Source: Oscillospiraceae bacterium (GTDB lineage Bacteria > Bacillota > Clostridia > Oscillospirales > Oscillospiraceae). From it: 64,000 nt of DNA. Under the pieces are notes generated by a model. The model made no database searches, had not been told where the DNA came from, and saw nothing but the letters and a program-made list of their open reading frames with translations. Positions 18,035 to 27,618 of the stretch are shown here, piece after piece. Position numbers and translations under genes: made by a program. Positions within the stretch are counted from its first letter, which is position 1; every line of letters begins with the position of its first letter. The stretch lies in NCBI GenBank assembly GCA_902790375.1, contig CADARY010000008.1:24379-88378 (forward strand), read 5' to 3'.

Positions 18035-19345
18035 TTACGCTTTTTCCGCCGGGAGGGTCAGCGCGGCGGTGAAGCGCGCCCCGTCGTTTTGCGTCTCGAA
18101 GCTGCCGCCGAGAGCGGTCATGATCTTCTCGCAGGTGCGCAGGCCGATCTTGGTGCTGTCCTTGCGGGAGTGGAGAGTCGCCACGGCATTCGACACCGTG
18201 AGGCGCAGCGTGCCGCCCTCAAGCGCGGAGACCACAACGACGCTCTCTGCGGGGTCGGCGTATTTTTTGATGTTGGAGACGAGGTTATCCAGCACGCGTT
18301 TAAAAAAGAGGGGATCGACCGTGATAAAGCACTCGCCCTCAAAGTCGCGCCGCTGCATGGTATAGCCCGCATCGCTGAGGTCAAATTCCATCTCGCCCAG
18401 GAGCTGCTCGAGCAGAAGCCGCGCGTCAAAGCGCTCGGTCGCCATGTCGAGCTCCGCCTTGCCGTAGACGAGGAAATAGCGGAAGAGCTGGTCGGTCAGA
18501 TCCTTGAGCTCCATCGCCTTCACATAGGCCGAGGAGGCGAGCTGCGCCCGGGTCTTCTCATCCTCCGTGCCGCTGCACAGGAGCCCCAGGTAGCCGAGCA
18601 TGGCGGTCATGGGGGTGCGGATGTCATGGGAGATGGCGGTGATGAGCTCGGTGTTGGCCTCCCAGGCGCGCTTCTCGTTGCCCATGCGCTCGATGACGGA
18701 GCGGCGCATCTCGTCCACGGAGTCGGCAAGACGGCTGAGCTCGTCGTCGCCCGGGGCCACGATCACGCGCTCGAGATCCCCGGCGCTCACGGCGGCGGCC
18801 TCGCGCGAAAGATTGATGATGCGCCTGGTGAGCCGGCCTGTGTACCACATGAACAGCAGCACGTAGCACACCCCCGCCACCGCGAAGGACACGATGTTCA
18901 CGATCTGCCGCTGGCGGGTCTGGGAGCTGTCCCCGATGGCGACCTGGTAAAGCCCGTCGGCAAAGCGGATGGGGTAGAGCCTGCCGTGCACCTGCGGGTC
19001 ATAGCCGCCGAGACCGGATTCGAGCCGGCCGCCGGTGAACAGCTGCTGCTCGCGCCCGGTGCTGAAGAGGTAGATGGACACATATTCGTGGGATTCGGTC
19101 CAGCGGGCCAGGGCGGCGGTATCCCGGCCGCTGATGCCCTGGGAGGAGACATAGCTGCTGAACGCGGCATAGATCTTCGATTTGCGGCGGTTCACGCTCT
19201 CGGGACTCATGTATTTTTCCCGGATCAGCACCGCGCCCAGCTCCGACAGGGCAAGGAAGATGAGCGCCCCGGCGAGCAGGCCGACCAGCGCCACCCGCAG
19301 CACCTGTCCCCGCAGGGAGCGGGTGCGCTTGTTCTTTTCAGTCAA
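18035..19345 (-). CDS. Two-component sensor histidine kinase
   Basis: A 436-residue kinase with two membrane segments (about 14-34 and 170-190) enclosing a roughly 130-residue extracellular sensor. Then come a HAMP linker (SREAAAVSAGDLERV), the phospho-acceptor box (TAISHDIRTPMTAMLGY) and a C-terminal ATPase domain with NLVSNIKKYA. The last G boxes are weak, IGLRTCEKIM replacing the usual GxGLGL. The gene overlaps the upstream response regulator by eight bases, so the pair is one operon. Confidence 0.87.
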   Translation of the reverse strand: MTEKNKRTRSLRGQVLRVALVGLLAGALIFLALSELGAVLIREKYMSPESVNRRKSKIYAAFSSYVSSQGISGRDTAALARWTESHEYVSIYLFSTGREQQLFTGGRLESGLGGYDPQVHGRLYPIRFADGLYQVAIGDSSQTRQRQIVNIVSFAVAGVCYVLLFMWYTGRLTRRIINLSREAAAVSAGDLERVIVAPGDDELSRLADSVDEMRRSVIERMGNEKRAWEANTELITAISHDIRTPMTAMLGYLGLLCSGTEDEKTRAQLASSAYVKAMELKDLTDQLFRYFLVYGKAELDMATERFDARLLLEQLLGEMEFDLSDAGYTMQRRDFEGECFITVDPLFFKRVLDNLVSNIKKYADPAESVVVVSALEGGTLRLTVSNAVATLHSRKDSTKIGLRTCEKIMTALGGSFETQNDGARFTAALTLPAEKA

Positions 19346-20027
19346 TTTGATAGCCCTTTCCCCAGACGGTGCGGATGATGCGCGGATTGGAGGGGTTCTC
19401 CTCGATCTTCCGCCGCAGGTTCAGCACATGCACCATCACGGTGTTGCCGGAGCCCGGCAGAAAGCGCTCCTTCCACACGGCCTCATACATGTCGGCGGCG
19501 GTGACGGTCTTGCCCCGGTTCTTGAGCAGGTGCTCGAGAATGGCAAACTCCGTGTCGGTCAGGGTGATCTCCCGGCCGTTCGATTTCACGCTGCGCCCGT
19601 TGAGGTCCACCTCCAGTCCCTCCAGCGTCAGGGCTGAGTCGGGCTTGCCGCGGTACTGCTTGTAGCGGCGCAGAAGCGAGGACACCTTTGCCAGAAACTC
19701 CCCCTGGGAGAAGGGCTTGGACAGGAAATCGTCGCCCCCGCTGCCGTAGGCGGAGATCCGGTCGGCCTCGGCGGACTTGGCCGTGAGAAAAAGGATCGGC
19801 ACGTTGGACAGGGCGCGGATGCGGTCGCAGGCCTCAAAGCCGTCCATGACGGGCATCATCACGTCCAGCACCACAAGATCGGTCTCAGGGTGCTGCCCGA
19901 TATAGCGCACGGCCTCAGTCCCGTCGGCCGCCTCCGCCACGGCGTAATTGTCGCGCAGCAGCATGTACAGCACCTTGCGGATATCGGGGTCATCGTCCAC
20001 GATCAGGATCAGGGAGCGTTCTTCCAT
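19338..20027 (-). CDS. OmpR/PhoB-family response regulator
   Basis: A 229-residue regulator: receiver domain (LILIVDDDPDIRKVL, VVLDVMMPVMDGF, switch lysine in DDFLSKPFS) and winged-helix output (LPGSGNTVMVHVLNLRRKIE, TVWGKGYQI). Two ATG codons are six bases apart. The downstream one (20025-20027) has the better spacing to GAGGTG, and the long upstream extension lacks a ribosome site. It partners with the overlapping kinase gene. The divergent ABC importer operon is a plausible target. Confidence 0.88.
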   Translation of the reverse strand: MEERSLILIVDDDPDIRKVLYMLLRDNYAVAEAADGTEAVRYIGQHPETDLVVLDVMMPVMDGFEACDRIRALSNVPILFLTAKSAEADRISAYGSGGDDFLSKPFSQGEFLAKVSSLLRRYKQYRGKPDSALTLEGLEVDLNGRSVKSNGREITLTDTEFAILEHLLKNRGKTVTAADMYEAVWKERFLPGSGNTVMVHVLNLRRKIEENPSNPRIIRTVWGKGYQID

Positions 20028-20175
20028 GCTCATCACCTCAAAATTGGATTGCCGCCCCTGCAAAGAGAGCTGTCCGGGGCGGAGATATTTGTCCACAGTA
20101 TACCATTGATTGCAGGAACTGACAAACGCAAATTGTATTGTTTAAGAAAGCTTAAGACATTTTTTGAGAAAGTCA

Positions 20176-20184
20176 TGATATAAT
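20176..20184 (+). promoter_or_regulatory. Extended -10 promoter for the solute-binding lipoprotein gene
   Basis: TGATATAAT (20176-20184) is a full extended -10 box. No good -35 box is seen. A small hairpin ATGCCCTCCGGGGCAT follows in the leader, then AGGAGG and the ATG at 20243. Confidence 0.5.
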
Positions 20185-20242
20185 GGCCCGCGTGAACGAG
20201 ACATGCCCTCCGGGGCATCGCATAACACAGGAGGATTCCGTT

Positions 20243-22666
20243 ATGAAGATGAAAAACATCGTATGCCTGCTCCTGGCGCTTGCCATGTGCCTGTCCCTGG
20301 CTGCCTGCGGCAGCTCCGGCGGGTCGGCGAACACCGCAAGCCCCGCCCCCACAGAGAGCGCGGCGCCCGAGCTCGTATATGTTTCCGAATTTAAAAAGCT
20401 TCTCGACGACAGCGAAAACTTTGTCAGCATCCGCAGCTACAGTGACGACGGTATTTACTTCAGCAGCTGGGAAAAGGTCGGCGAGAACATCCCCGAGGGG
20501 GCCAAGCCCCAGTATGAGGGACAGTACGATGTGTATGAGACCTTCCTTTACCACATGGACAAGGACGGGAAAATCACAAAGCTTGAAAACTACAAGACCG
20601 TTGACGCCCCTGTGAACGACAAGGGCTACAAGGAATTTTACTCCGGCAGCGACATGAGCGGCATCTGCTTTACGCCCGACGGCTTTGTGACGCTGGAGCT
20701 GGCCTACGCCTCCTGGAATGACGGCGACGGCAACTACACCCAGTACAGCGAGGAGTATTTCCAGCACCAGCGCTTCCAGCAGGAGTACTACATCCGCTCC
20801 TTTGACCGCGAGGGCAACGAGCGCACCACGGCGAAGATTGACGTGCCGGAGGACGGCTGGCTTGACGCCTACAGCATGCAGCTTGACGACAAGGGCAATG
20901 TGATCGTCTCCGCCGGCCAGGGCCTGCGCGCCATCGGCCTGGACGGGCGCGACGCCTACGAGATCAATGTCAACGGCTACATCAACGGCCTCATCGGCCT
21001 GCCCGACGGGCGCATCGCCGTCTCCACCAGCGGCGAGGAGAATCTGGTGAGCATTCTGGACAGCGAGACCGGCAAGCTTGTTGACGGCGTGAAGATGAAC
21101 GTGGAGACCTACAACACCGTCACCGGCAACAAGGACTATGACTTCTACTACACGAGCGGCGCCTATTTCTACGGCTGCAAGCTCGGCGACGAGGAGCCGA
21201 CCAAGCTCTTCAACTGGATCGGCTGCGACGTCAACGGCAGCCGCGTCACCGTGCTGGACGTGTCCGACGAGGGCGTGGTGACCGGCGTTCTGACAAACTA
21301 CAACAACAAGACCCGCCTCTACAGCACCGAGCTCGTCAGCATCCGCCAGGTGCCCTCCGACACCGTGCCCCAAAAGGAGCCGATCAGGCTCGCCGTCATG
21401 TATCTTGACTTCGGCGTACAGGATATGATCATCGACTTCAACCGCCACAGCGACAAGTACCGCATCGAGGTCGCCGACTACTCCGAGTACGGCACGGACG
21501 CCAACGGCAACAGCATCGGCGCAACCAAGCTCAACACCGAGATCCTCTCCGGCAACGTCCCCGACATTCTCTGCCTGAGCGGGCTGAACTACCGCCAGCT
21601 TGCCAACAAGGGCATTCTGGAGGATCTGTACCCCTACATCGACGCCGATGCCGAGCTGCAGCGCAGCGACTTCTTCCCGAACGTCCTGCAGGCCATGGAG
21701 GTGGACGGCAAGCTCTGCTCCACGGTCTCGAGCTTCTTCATCAGCTCCGCTCTGGGCGCCGCCTCCGTGGTGGGGGATGAGCCCGGGTGGACCTATGATG
21801 AATTCAACGAGGCCCTGGCCTCCATGCCGGAGGGCTGCACCGCCTTTGACCAGTACGTCACCCGCGACAGCATCCTCTCCACCTGCCTGGCTCTCGACAT
21901 GACCGACTATGTGGACTGGGGCAGCGGCACCGTGCGCTTCGACAGCCCCGACTTCATCCGCCTTCTGAACTTTGCCAACTCCTTCCCCTCCGAGTTTGAC
22001 TGGGAGAACTACGACTGGGCCCGCGAGGAGAGCGTGGAGGAGCGCCTGGCCCAGGGCAAGCAGATGCTCGTGCAGACCAGCGCCTACAGCATCGACGATA
22101 TCTTCTACAACAACTACACCCAGTTCATGGGCGGCAAGGTCACCTATATCGGCTATCCGACCTCCCACGGCACCGGCAACATGATCAGCTTTTCCGGCGA
22201 CTCCGGCTATGCCCTGAGCAGCAAGAGCGCCTGCAAGGACGCCGCCTGGCAGTTCCTGCGCACCTTCTTCACCAAGGATTACCAGGCCGAGAACGTCTAC
22301 TCCCTGCCGAGCCGCCTGGACGTGTTTGACGAAAAGGCCGCGGAGGCCTCCACCGTCCAGTATCAGCAGAACAGCGAGGGCCAGTTCCTCCTGGACGATA
22401 ACGGCGAGAAGATCCCGGTCGTGCGCACCACGGTCTGGAACAAGGAGACCCAGCAGACCGAGGAGGTCTATGCCCTGACCGAGGATCAGATCCAGCAGAT
22501 CCGCGAGCTGATCCTGACCACCACCAAGGTCGCCGACTACAACCAGGAGATCCTGGACATCGTCAAGGAGCAGGCCGCGCCCTTCTTCGCCGGCCAGAAG
22601 ACCGCCGAGGAGGTTGCAAAGCTCGTACAGAGCAAGGCCAATATCTACGTCAACGAGCAGCGGTAA
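20243..22666 (+). CDS. Extracellular solute-binding lipoprotein of a carbohydrate ABC importer
   Basis: An 807-residue lipoprotein starting at ATG 20243 after AGGAGG; the open frame upstream to 20183 has no ribosome site. The signal peptide ends in the lipobox LAAC (Cys22), then a Ser/Gly/Ala/Pro-rich linker. Residues about 40-390 look like a beta-propeller-like sensor region. Residues about 390-720 resemble family 1 solute-binding proteins (IRLAVMYLDFG, NVPDILCLSGLNY, KQMLVQTSAYSIDD). It is about twice the usual length, so the N-terminal half is an extra domain. Two permease genes follow after a hairpin and a new promoter. No ATPase gene is adjacent; a shared MsmK-type ATPase is likely. Confidence 0.8.
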   Translation: MKMKNIVCLLLALAMCLSLAACGSSGGSANTASPAPTESAAPELVYVSEFKKLLDDSENFVSIRSYSDDGIYFSSWEKVGENIPEGAKPQYEGQYDVYETFLYHMDKDGKITKLENYKTVDAPVNDKGYKEFYSGSDMSGICFTPDGFVTLELAYASWNDGDGNYTQYSEEYFQHQRFQQEYYIRSFDREGNERTTAKIDVPEDGWLDAYSMQLDDKGNVIVSAGQGLRAIGLDGRDAYEINVNGYINGLIGLPDGRIAVSTSGEENLVSILDSETGKLVDGVKMNVETYNTVTGNKDYDFYYTSGAYFYGCKLGDEEPTKLFNWIGCDVNGSRVTVLDVSDEGVVTGVLTNYNNKTRLYSTELVSIRQVPSDTVPQKEPIRLAVMYLDFGVQDMIIDFNRHSDKYRIEVADYSEYGTDANGNSIGATKLNTEILSGNVPDILCLSGLNYRQLANKGILEDLYPYIDADAELQRSDFFPNVLQAMEVDGKLCSTVSSFFISSALGAASVVGDEPGWTYDEFNEALASMPEGCTAFDQYVTRDSILSTCLALDMTDYVDWGSGTVRFDSPDFIRLLNFANSFPSEFDWENYDWAREESVEERLAQGKQMLVQTSAYSIDDIFYNNYTQFMGGKVTYIGYPTSHGTGNMISFSGDSGYALSSKSACKDAAWQFLRTFFTKDYQAENVYSLPSRLDVFDEKAAEASTVQYQQNSEGQFLLDDNGEKIPVVRTTVWNKETQQTEEVYALTEDQIQQIRELILTTTKVADYNQEILDIVKEQAAPFFAGQKTAEEVAKLVQSKANIYVNEQR

Positions 22667-22744
22667 TACCGGCGTCGCCTGAGGCGCTTCCCCCTGAAAA
22701 CGAACAGGCTCCCTTCGCCGCGCACAGCCGGCGGAGAGAAGCGG

Positions 22745-22770
22745 CAGCCCCGACAATTTTGCCGGGGCTG
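22745..22770 (+). terminator. Hairpin between lipoprotein and permease genes
   Basis: An 8-base-pair GC stem (CAGCCCCG/CGGGGCTG) follows the lipoprotein gene and precedes a separate promoter, so it may terminate or stabilise the high-demand lipoprotein mRNA. Confidence 0.5.
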
Positions 22771-22775
22771 TTGCC

Positions 22776-22804
22776 TTGCAATCGGGCCAAGCATGTGCTA
22801 TAAT
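22776..22804 (+). promoter_or_regulatory. Sigma-A promoter for the ABC permease genes
   Basis: TTGCAA (22776-22781), 17 bases, TATAAT (22799-22804): a near-consensus promoter 43 bases upstream of the first permease ATG. Confidence 0.7.
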
Positions 22805-22847
22805 TCATTAGATATTTTATGTTGACCGCTACAGGAAGGGCGCTGGC

Positions 22848-23735
22848 ATGGACAAAAGCAGAGAAATCAGAAAAAAGAGGCGGGCCGACTTCCTGCGCAG
22901 CCTGTGCTTTCTGCTGCCGAGTCTGCTGGGCGTGGGCGTGTTTTTCATCCTGCCCTTCGGCGTGGTGGTCTACTACTCGATGATCGACGGGGTGGCCTCG
23001 CGGAACTTTGTGTTCCTGGAAAACTTTAAGCGCCTGTTCCAGAACTCCGCCTTCAAGATGGCCTCGATCAATACGCTCAAGTTTTCCCTCATGGCGGTGC
23101 CGCTCGCGGTGGTGCTCTCCATCGTGCTGGCGTTGATGCTCGAGTGCCGCATCCCGATGAAGAGCCATTTCCGCACCTTTTTCCTGAGCCCCATGATGGT
23201 GCCGGTGGCCTCGGTCGTGCTGATCTGGCAGGTGCTGTTTAACTATAACGGCACGGTCAATGAATTTCTGATGCTCTTCGGCGCAAAACGCATCGACTGG
23301 CTGCAGTCCGAGTACAGCATGATCGTGGTGCTGCTGCTGTTTCTGTGGAAAAACCTGGGCTACAACATGATCCTCTTCATGTCGGGCCTTGCCAATATCC
23401 CGAAGGAGCTGCTGGAGGTCGCAAGCGTCGAGGGGGCAAGCCCCTTTTACAAGTTCTTCAACATCAAGCTGCGCTATCTCTCGCCGACAGTCCTGTTCGT
23501 GACGATCCTCTCGCTCATCAACTCCTTCAAGGTCTTCCGGGAGGTGTATCTGCTGACCGGGGACTACCCGTATGAGAGTCTGTACATGCTCCAGCACTTC
23601 ATGAACAACACCTTCCGCGCCCTGGACTACCAGAAGCTCTCGGCAGCGGCGGTGGTGATGGCGCTTGTGATGGTCGTGATCATTGCGCTGCTGTTCTGGA
23701 TCGAGGATGTCTTCGGAAAGGACGTGGAGGGATGA
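22848..23735 (+). CDS. Sugar ABC transporter permease (MalF/UgpA type)
   Basis: This 295-residue protein has six predicted membrane segments and the cytoplasmic EAA loop that docks on the ATPase (EVASVEGASPFYKFFNIKLR). It forms the translocation channel with the next protein. Its end overlaps the next gene's ATG by four bases (ATGA). It is the partner of the lipoprotein at 20243. Confidence 0.9.
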   Translation: MDKSREIRKKRRADFLRSLCFLLPSLLGVGVFFILPFGVVVYYSMIDGVASRNFVFLENFKRLFQNSAFKMASINTLKFSLMAVPLAVVLSIVLALMLECRIPMKSHFRTFFLSPMMVPVASVVLIWQVLFNYNGTVNEFLMLFGAKRIDWLQSEYSMIVVLLLFLWKNLGYNMILFMSGLANIPKELLEVASVEGASPFYKFFNIKLRYLSPTVLFVTILSLINSFKVFREVYLLTGDYPYESLYMLQHFMNNTFRALDYQKLSAAAVVMALVMVVIIALLFWIEDVFGKDVEG

Positions 23736-24631
23736 ATAACGAATTGCGGCGCAAGGGCAGAAAGCAGCACTATTTCGGCCGCTTTGCGATGTTTGTGCTC
23801 TGCCTGGTCTTCTCGGTGCTCTTCCTGCTGCCGACGGTGCTGACCATCACGAACTCCTTCATGTCGGAGGCGGAGATCAAATCCAATTACGGCATGGTCT
23901 TCTCCACAACCTCGGGCGGCTTCGTGTCCAAAACCGTGAATCTCAAGTTTATCCCCGACAAGGTGACCCTCTCGCAGTACACGGCGGGGCTCATCAAATC
24001 GCCGGAATATCTTTTGAAGCTGTGGAACAGCATTCTGCTGGTGGTGCCCATCGTGGTCTTTCAGGTGGCCGTCGCCTCCGTTGCGGCCTACAGCTTTACC
24101 CGCTGGCGCGGCAAGATCCGCAGCGGCATCTTTTTCTTCTATGTCATCCTGATGCTCATGCCCTATCAGGTGACGCTGGTGCCGAACTATCTGATCAGCG
24201 AATGGCTCGGCATCCTCAACAAGCCCTGGGCCATCATCCTGCCGGGCATCTTCGCCCCCTTCTCGGTCTTCCTGCTGACAAAGTTCATGCGCCGCATCCC
24301 CTATTCGCTCATTGAGGCGGCAAAGGTGGACGGGGCAGGGGAGTGGGAGATCTTCACGCGCGTGTGCCTGCCGCAGTGCCGTTCGGCCCTCTATTCGATT
24401 GCGATCCTGGTATTCATCGACTACTGGAACATGGTCGAGCAGCCGCTCATCCTCCTGCAGGATGCCGACGCACAGCCCCTGAGCGTGTTCCTCTCCCAGG
24501 TCAACACCGGGGAGATCGGCCTTGCTTTCGCCATGGCCACGGTCTATATGATCCCGTCCCTGCTGCTCTTCCTCCACGGCGAGGAATACCTTGTCGAGGG
24601 CATCGCAAACTCCGGCAGCGTCAAGGGATAA
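23732..24631 (+). CDS. Carbohydrate ABC transporter permease (MalG/UgpE type)
   Basis: A 299-residue permease with six membrane segments and a clear EAA loop (EAAKVDGAGEWEIFTRVCLP). It is translationally coupled to the upstream permease. No ATP-binding subunit follows; the next genes belong to a different system. Confidence 0.9.
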   Translation: MNNELRRKGRKQHYFGRFAMFVLCLVFSVLFLLPTVLTITNSFMSEAEIKSNYGMVFSTTSGGFVSKTVNLKFIPDKVTLSQYTAGLIKSPEYLLKLWNSILLVVPIVVFQVAVASVAAYSFTRWRGKIRSGIFFFYVILMLMPYQVTLVPNYLISEWLGILNKPWAIILPGIFAPFSVFLLTKFMRRIPYSLIEAAKVDGAGEWEIFTRVCLPQCRSALYSIAILVFIDYWNMVEQPLILLQDADAQPLSVFLSQVNTGEIGLAFAMATVYMIPSLLLFLHGEEYLVEGIANSGSVKG

Positions 24632-24792
24632 GCAAGACTGCCGCCGCCGGTGGCGGAAGCAGGCAGGCTTGCTTATCCGCAGCCGCGCCATTGGCGGGCC
24701 GAGGCGCCCAAGCCCGGCCCGGGAATGGCAGAGCGGCAAGGCGGGGGAGCGGAGCCTGCCGCCCACTAACCTCCTGTACTCTGAGGTGAAAC

Positions 24793-26478
24793 ATGGAAAC
24801 CACTGTCAAAAAACGCGAATGGGTCAAGGACGCCGCCATTGTCTTTCTGGCGGTGCTGCTGGTGCTGACCTTTTTCTCCAACACGATCATGAACCGCAGT
24901 CTGCCGGAGGTTGCCACCGCAGCCGTCAGCAGCGGGTCCATCGTCGCGCGGGTCAGGGGCAGCGGCATCGTCACCGCCACCGGCAAGCAGCAGGTCAAGG
25001 CCAAGGAGACCCGCACCATCCGTTCCGTCATGGTCAAGGTGGGGCAGGAGGTCAACACGGGCGACGTGCTTTTCGTCCTCGGCGAAGGGGATGAGACGGC
25101 CCTTGAGCAGGCGATGAACACGCTTCGCTCCCTGCAGTACGACTACCGGCGCCAGGCCATGAATGTGCCCACCTACGACGGCAGCAGCTACGACCACTCC
25201 GTGGATGCCTCGTATGAGAGAATGATCCGGGCCGAGCAGGCCCGCGACAAGGCGGCCGAAGCCTATCAGCTCGCCCTCTCGCGCGACTCCGCAGGAGACG
25301 TGCAGGCCACCAGCGCGGAGATCGCCCGGGTCGAAGCGCAGCTGAAGGATGTAGCCGATCAGCTTGACACTGCGCAGGCCGCCTATGACGAGCGCGTAAA
25401 CAGAGCCTGGGAAGAGCTTTCACAGGCCGAATGGGAATACGACAATGCCGATACGTCAGGCGATATCTATGTGGATGAGGATGGCCTCATTGATGAAGGA
25501 AGCAGCGGTCAGGCAGCGTCCGGGGACAGGGACGAGCTGTGGAAAAAGGTAGAGGAAGCAAGACAGCATCTTGCCGAGGTGCAGAGCGATGTGCATCTCA
25601 GCTCCCTGCGCTCGCAGTATGACAGCCTCCTTGAGCGCTACAACACCCTGCTGCAGCACCGCGATAACTATACGCCCGACAGCGTGATCCCTTACCGGGA
25701 CGCGCTGGATACTGCGGAAGCGGAGCTCACCGACGCCCGGCTCTATTACGACGAGGCCGTCGCCGCCCGCGAGTATGCCTATCAGAATTTTGAACAGAAG
25801 GTCGCCGTCGAGCAGGTCAATCTCGCCGAGACGGCGGAGAATATCCGCATCCAGCAGGAGAAGATCAAATCCCTCGCAGGCGAGGAGGAGAACGTGGTCA
25901 GCGCCGCGGTCTCCGGCACCATCAGCACCATCGACTGCACGGCGGGCGACACGGTGCTCAAGGACGCGCTTCTGTGCACCATCGAGGTACCCGACATGGG
26001 CCACACCCTGTCCTTCTCCGTCACCAACGACCAGGCCCAGCGCCTTCGCATCGGCGACACGGCCACGGTCTCCAACTACTATTGGGGCAACAGCGTCACC
26101 GCCACCCTCACCACCATCCGCACGGACCCGAAAAACCCCCAGACCAACAAGATCCTGACCTTCGACCTGGTGGGCGACGTGACAAGCGGCGCGGAGATGA
26201 GTATCTCCGTCGGACAGAAGAGCGCCAATTATGACATCGTTGTCCCCAATTCCGCCATCAAGAGCGACTCCAACGGCAGCTTTGTCCTGCTTGTTTCGGT
26301 CAAGAGCTCGCCCCTCGGCAACCGCTACACCGCCAAGCGCGTGAGCGTTGAGGTCCTGGCAAACGATGACAACAACTCCGCCGTGGTGGCCGATCTCTCC
26401 AACGGCGACTATGTCATCACGACAAGCTCTGCCCCCGTCGCCAGCGGCGACATGGTGCGCATGGCGGACAGCGCATGA
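24793..26478 (+). CDS. HlyD/MacA-like membrane-fusion (adaptor) protein
   Basis: A 561-residue protein with one N-terminal membrane segment (about 13-31), a first half-lipoyl segment (SGIVTATGKQQVKAKET), a long helical coiled-coil hairpin (about 100-350, with repeated AE/EARQ heptads), the second lipoyl half (VVSAAVSGTISTIDCTAGD) and beta-barrel domains. Adaptors of this type couple an inner-membrane ABC protein to export, or in Gram-positives regulate MacB-type complexes. It overlaps the next gene by four bases. No ATPase gene is present in the cluster. Confidence 0.82.
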   Translation: METTVKKREWVKDAAIVFLAVLLVLTFFSNTIMNRSLPEVATAAVSSGSIVARVRGSGIVTATGKQQVKAKETRTIRSVMVKVGQEVNTGDVLFVLGEGDETALEQAMNTLRSLQYDYRRQAMNVPTYDGSSYDHSVDASYERMIRAEQARDKAAEAYQLALSRDSAGDVQATSAEIARVEAQLKDVADQLDTAQAAYDERVNRAWEELSQAEWEYDNADTSGDIYVDEDGLIDEGSSGQAASGDRDELWKKVEEARQHLAEVQSDVHLSSLRSQYDSLLERYNTLLQHRDNYTPDSVIPYRDALDTAEAELTDARLYYDEAVAAREYAYQNFEQKVAVEQVNLAETAENIRIQQEKIKSLAGEEENVVSAAVSGTISTIDCTAGDTVLKDALLCTIEVPDMGHTLSFSVTNDQAQRLRIGDTATVSNYYWGNSVTATLTTIRTDPKNPQTNKILTFDLVGDVTSGAEMSISVGQKSANYDIVVPNSAIKSDSNGSFVLLVSVKSSPLGNRYTAKRVSVEVLANDDNNSAVVADLSNGDYVITTSSAPVASGDMVRMADSA

Positions 26479-27554
26479 GCATGAGCAGACTCCTGAAACG
26501 ATGGCCCGCTGCGCTGGCGCTGCTGCTTGCGCTCCTGAGCGCCTTCTGCTTCTGGCGGATGCACGCGGTGTCCCGCCTGCTGCCGAGCCAGCAGGCGGCC
26601 GAGCGCTGGAAGGGGGACGGCGAGCGGGATTTTGCCCAGCACTCCTTCTTCCTTCCGGCCGAGGAGAAGCTTACCCGCGACCAGGTCTACAGCTTCCGCA
26701 ACGACATGCTGCAGAAGCTCAAGGGGGCCTCCTATGACATCGAGAAGGAAAAGGGCCTCTTCACCGACGCCTGGAGCCTGAGCGCCACCGTCAAGGTCAG
26801 CGCCGGGCGGCGCAGCGGGGAGGTGCAGGCCTTTGCCGTGGGCGGCAATTTCTTCGATTTTCACCCCCTGCGGCTTTTGAGCGGCAACTACCTGCGGCCC
26901 GGGGATCTGATGGAGGACCGGGTCCTCCTGGACCGGGAGACGGCGTGGCTCCTGTTCGGCGCGGTGGATCTTGCCGGAATGAGCTTTTCGATCGGCGGTA
27001 CGCCCTTTGTGGCGGCCGGTGTCTATGAGCATGAAAAGGACGGCTTTTCCAAGGCTGCCCTCACCGACGGCATGTGCATCTATATGAGCTATGACGCCTT
27101 TATCCGCCTCTTCCCCGAGAACACGGGCATCAGCTGCTATGAGCTCGTGATGGCGGAGCCGGTCAAGGGCTTTGCACACAGCGCCGCGGAGGAGAAATTC
27201 CCCGTCAAGAAGGCGGAGCTGACGGACAACAGCTACCGCTATTCCGTCGACCGGCTCTTGAAGATCCTCAAGGCCGGGAGCGCCAGATCCATGCACAAGG
27301 GCAGTACGATCTACCCCTACTGGGAAAACGCCGCCCGCGCGGCGGAGGACCGGGCCGCCCTGTGGCTTGCTGCGGGCCTCGTGTCCGGGGCCTTCCCCCT
27401 GGCGCTGGCACTGGTGGAGCTGATCCGCGGCTTCGTGCGCGGCCGCAGGAAGATGGAATCGGACGTCCTGCCCGAGGCGCAGGCCAGAGGCCGGGAGTTC
27501 ATCCGGGAGCTCAAGCGCCGCCGTTGGGAGCGCAAGCACCCGGGAGAATTTTGA
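26475..27554 (+). CDS. MacB-periplasmic-core-like membrane protein
   Basis: A 359-residue protein with an N-terminal membrane segment (about 11-28), an extracellular region resembling the MacB core (AVGGNFFDFHPLRLLSGNYL, DRVLLDRETAWLLFG, AGVYEH), and a second membrane segment near 300 with a basic tail. A normal MacB/FtsX permease has four membrane segments; this one appears to have two, so it may be a partial or accessory permease. It is coupled to the HlyD-like gene upstream. Confidence 0.65.
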   Translation: MSMSRLLKRWPAALALLLALLSAFCFWRMHAVSRLLPSQQAAERWKGDGERDFAQHSFFLPAEEKLTRDQVYSFRNDMLQKLKGASYDIEKEKGLFTDAWSLSATVKVSAGRRSGEVQAFAVGGNFFDFHPLRLLSGNYLRPGDLMEDRVLLDRETAWLLFGAVDLAGMSFSIGGTPFVAAGVYEHEKDGFSKAALTDGMCIYMSYDAFIRLFPENTGISCYELVMAEPVKGFAHSAAEEKFPVKKAELTDNSYRYSVDRLLKILKAGSARSMHKGSTIYPYWENAARAAEDRAALWLAAGLVSGAFPLALALVELIRGFVRGRRKMESDVLPEAQARGREFIRELKRRRWERKHPGEF

Positions 27555-27564
27555 TTGAAAAAAG

Positions 27565-27594
27565 ACGGGGACGGCAGAGCGCGGCCGTCCCCGT
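27565..27594 (+). terminator. Hairpin after the MacB-like gene
   Basis: An 11-base-pair perfect stem (ACGGGGACGGC/GCCGTCCCCGT), starting 11 bases after the stop codon, with only a weak U run. Confidence 0.5.
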
Positions 27595-27618
27595 TTCGAC
27601 TGGAAGGGGTGAAAGCCC

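Noticed and set aside
20033-22756. 907-residue minus-strand open frame
   Set aside because: Antisense to the solute-binding lipoprotein gene; low-complexity Val/Ala/Gly/Asp composition.
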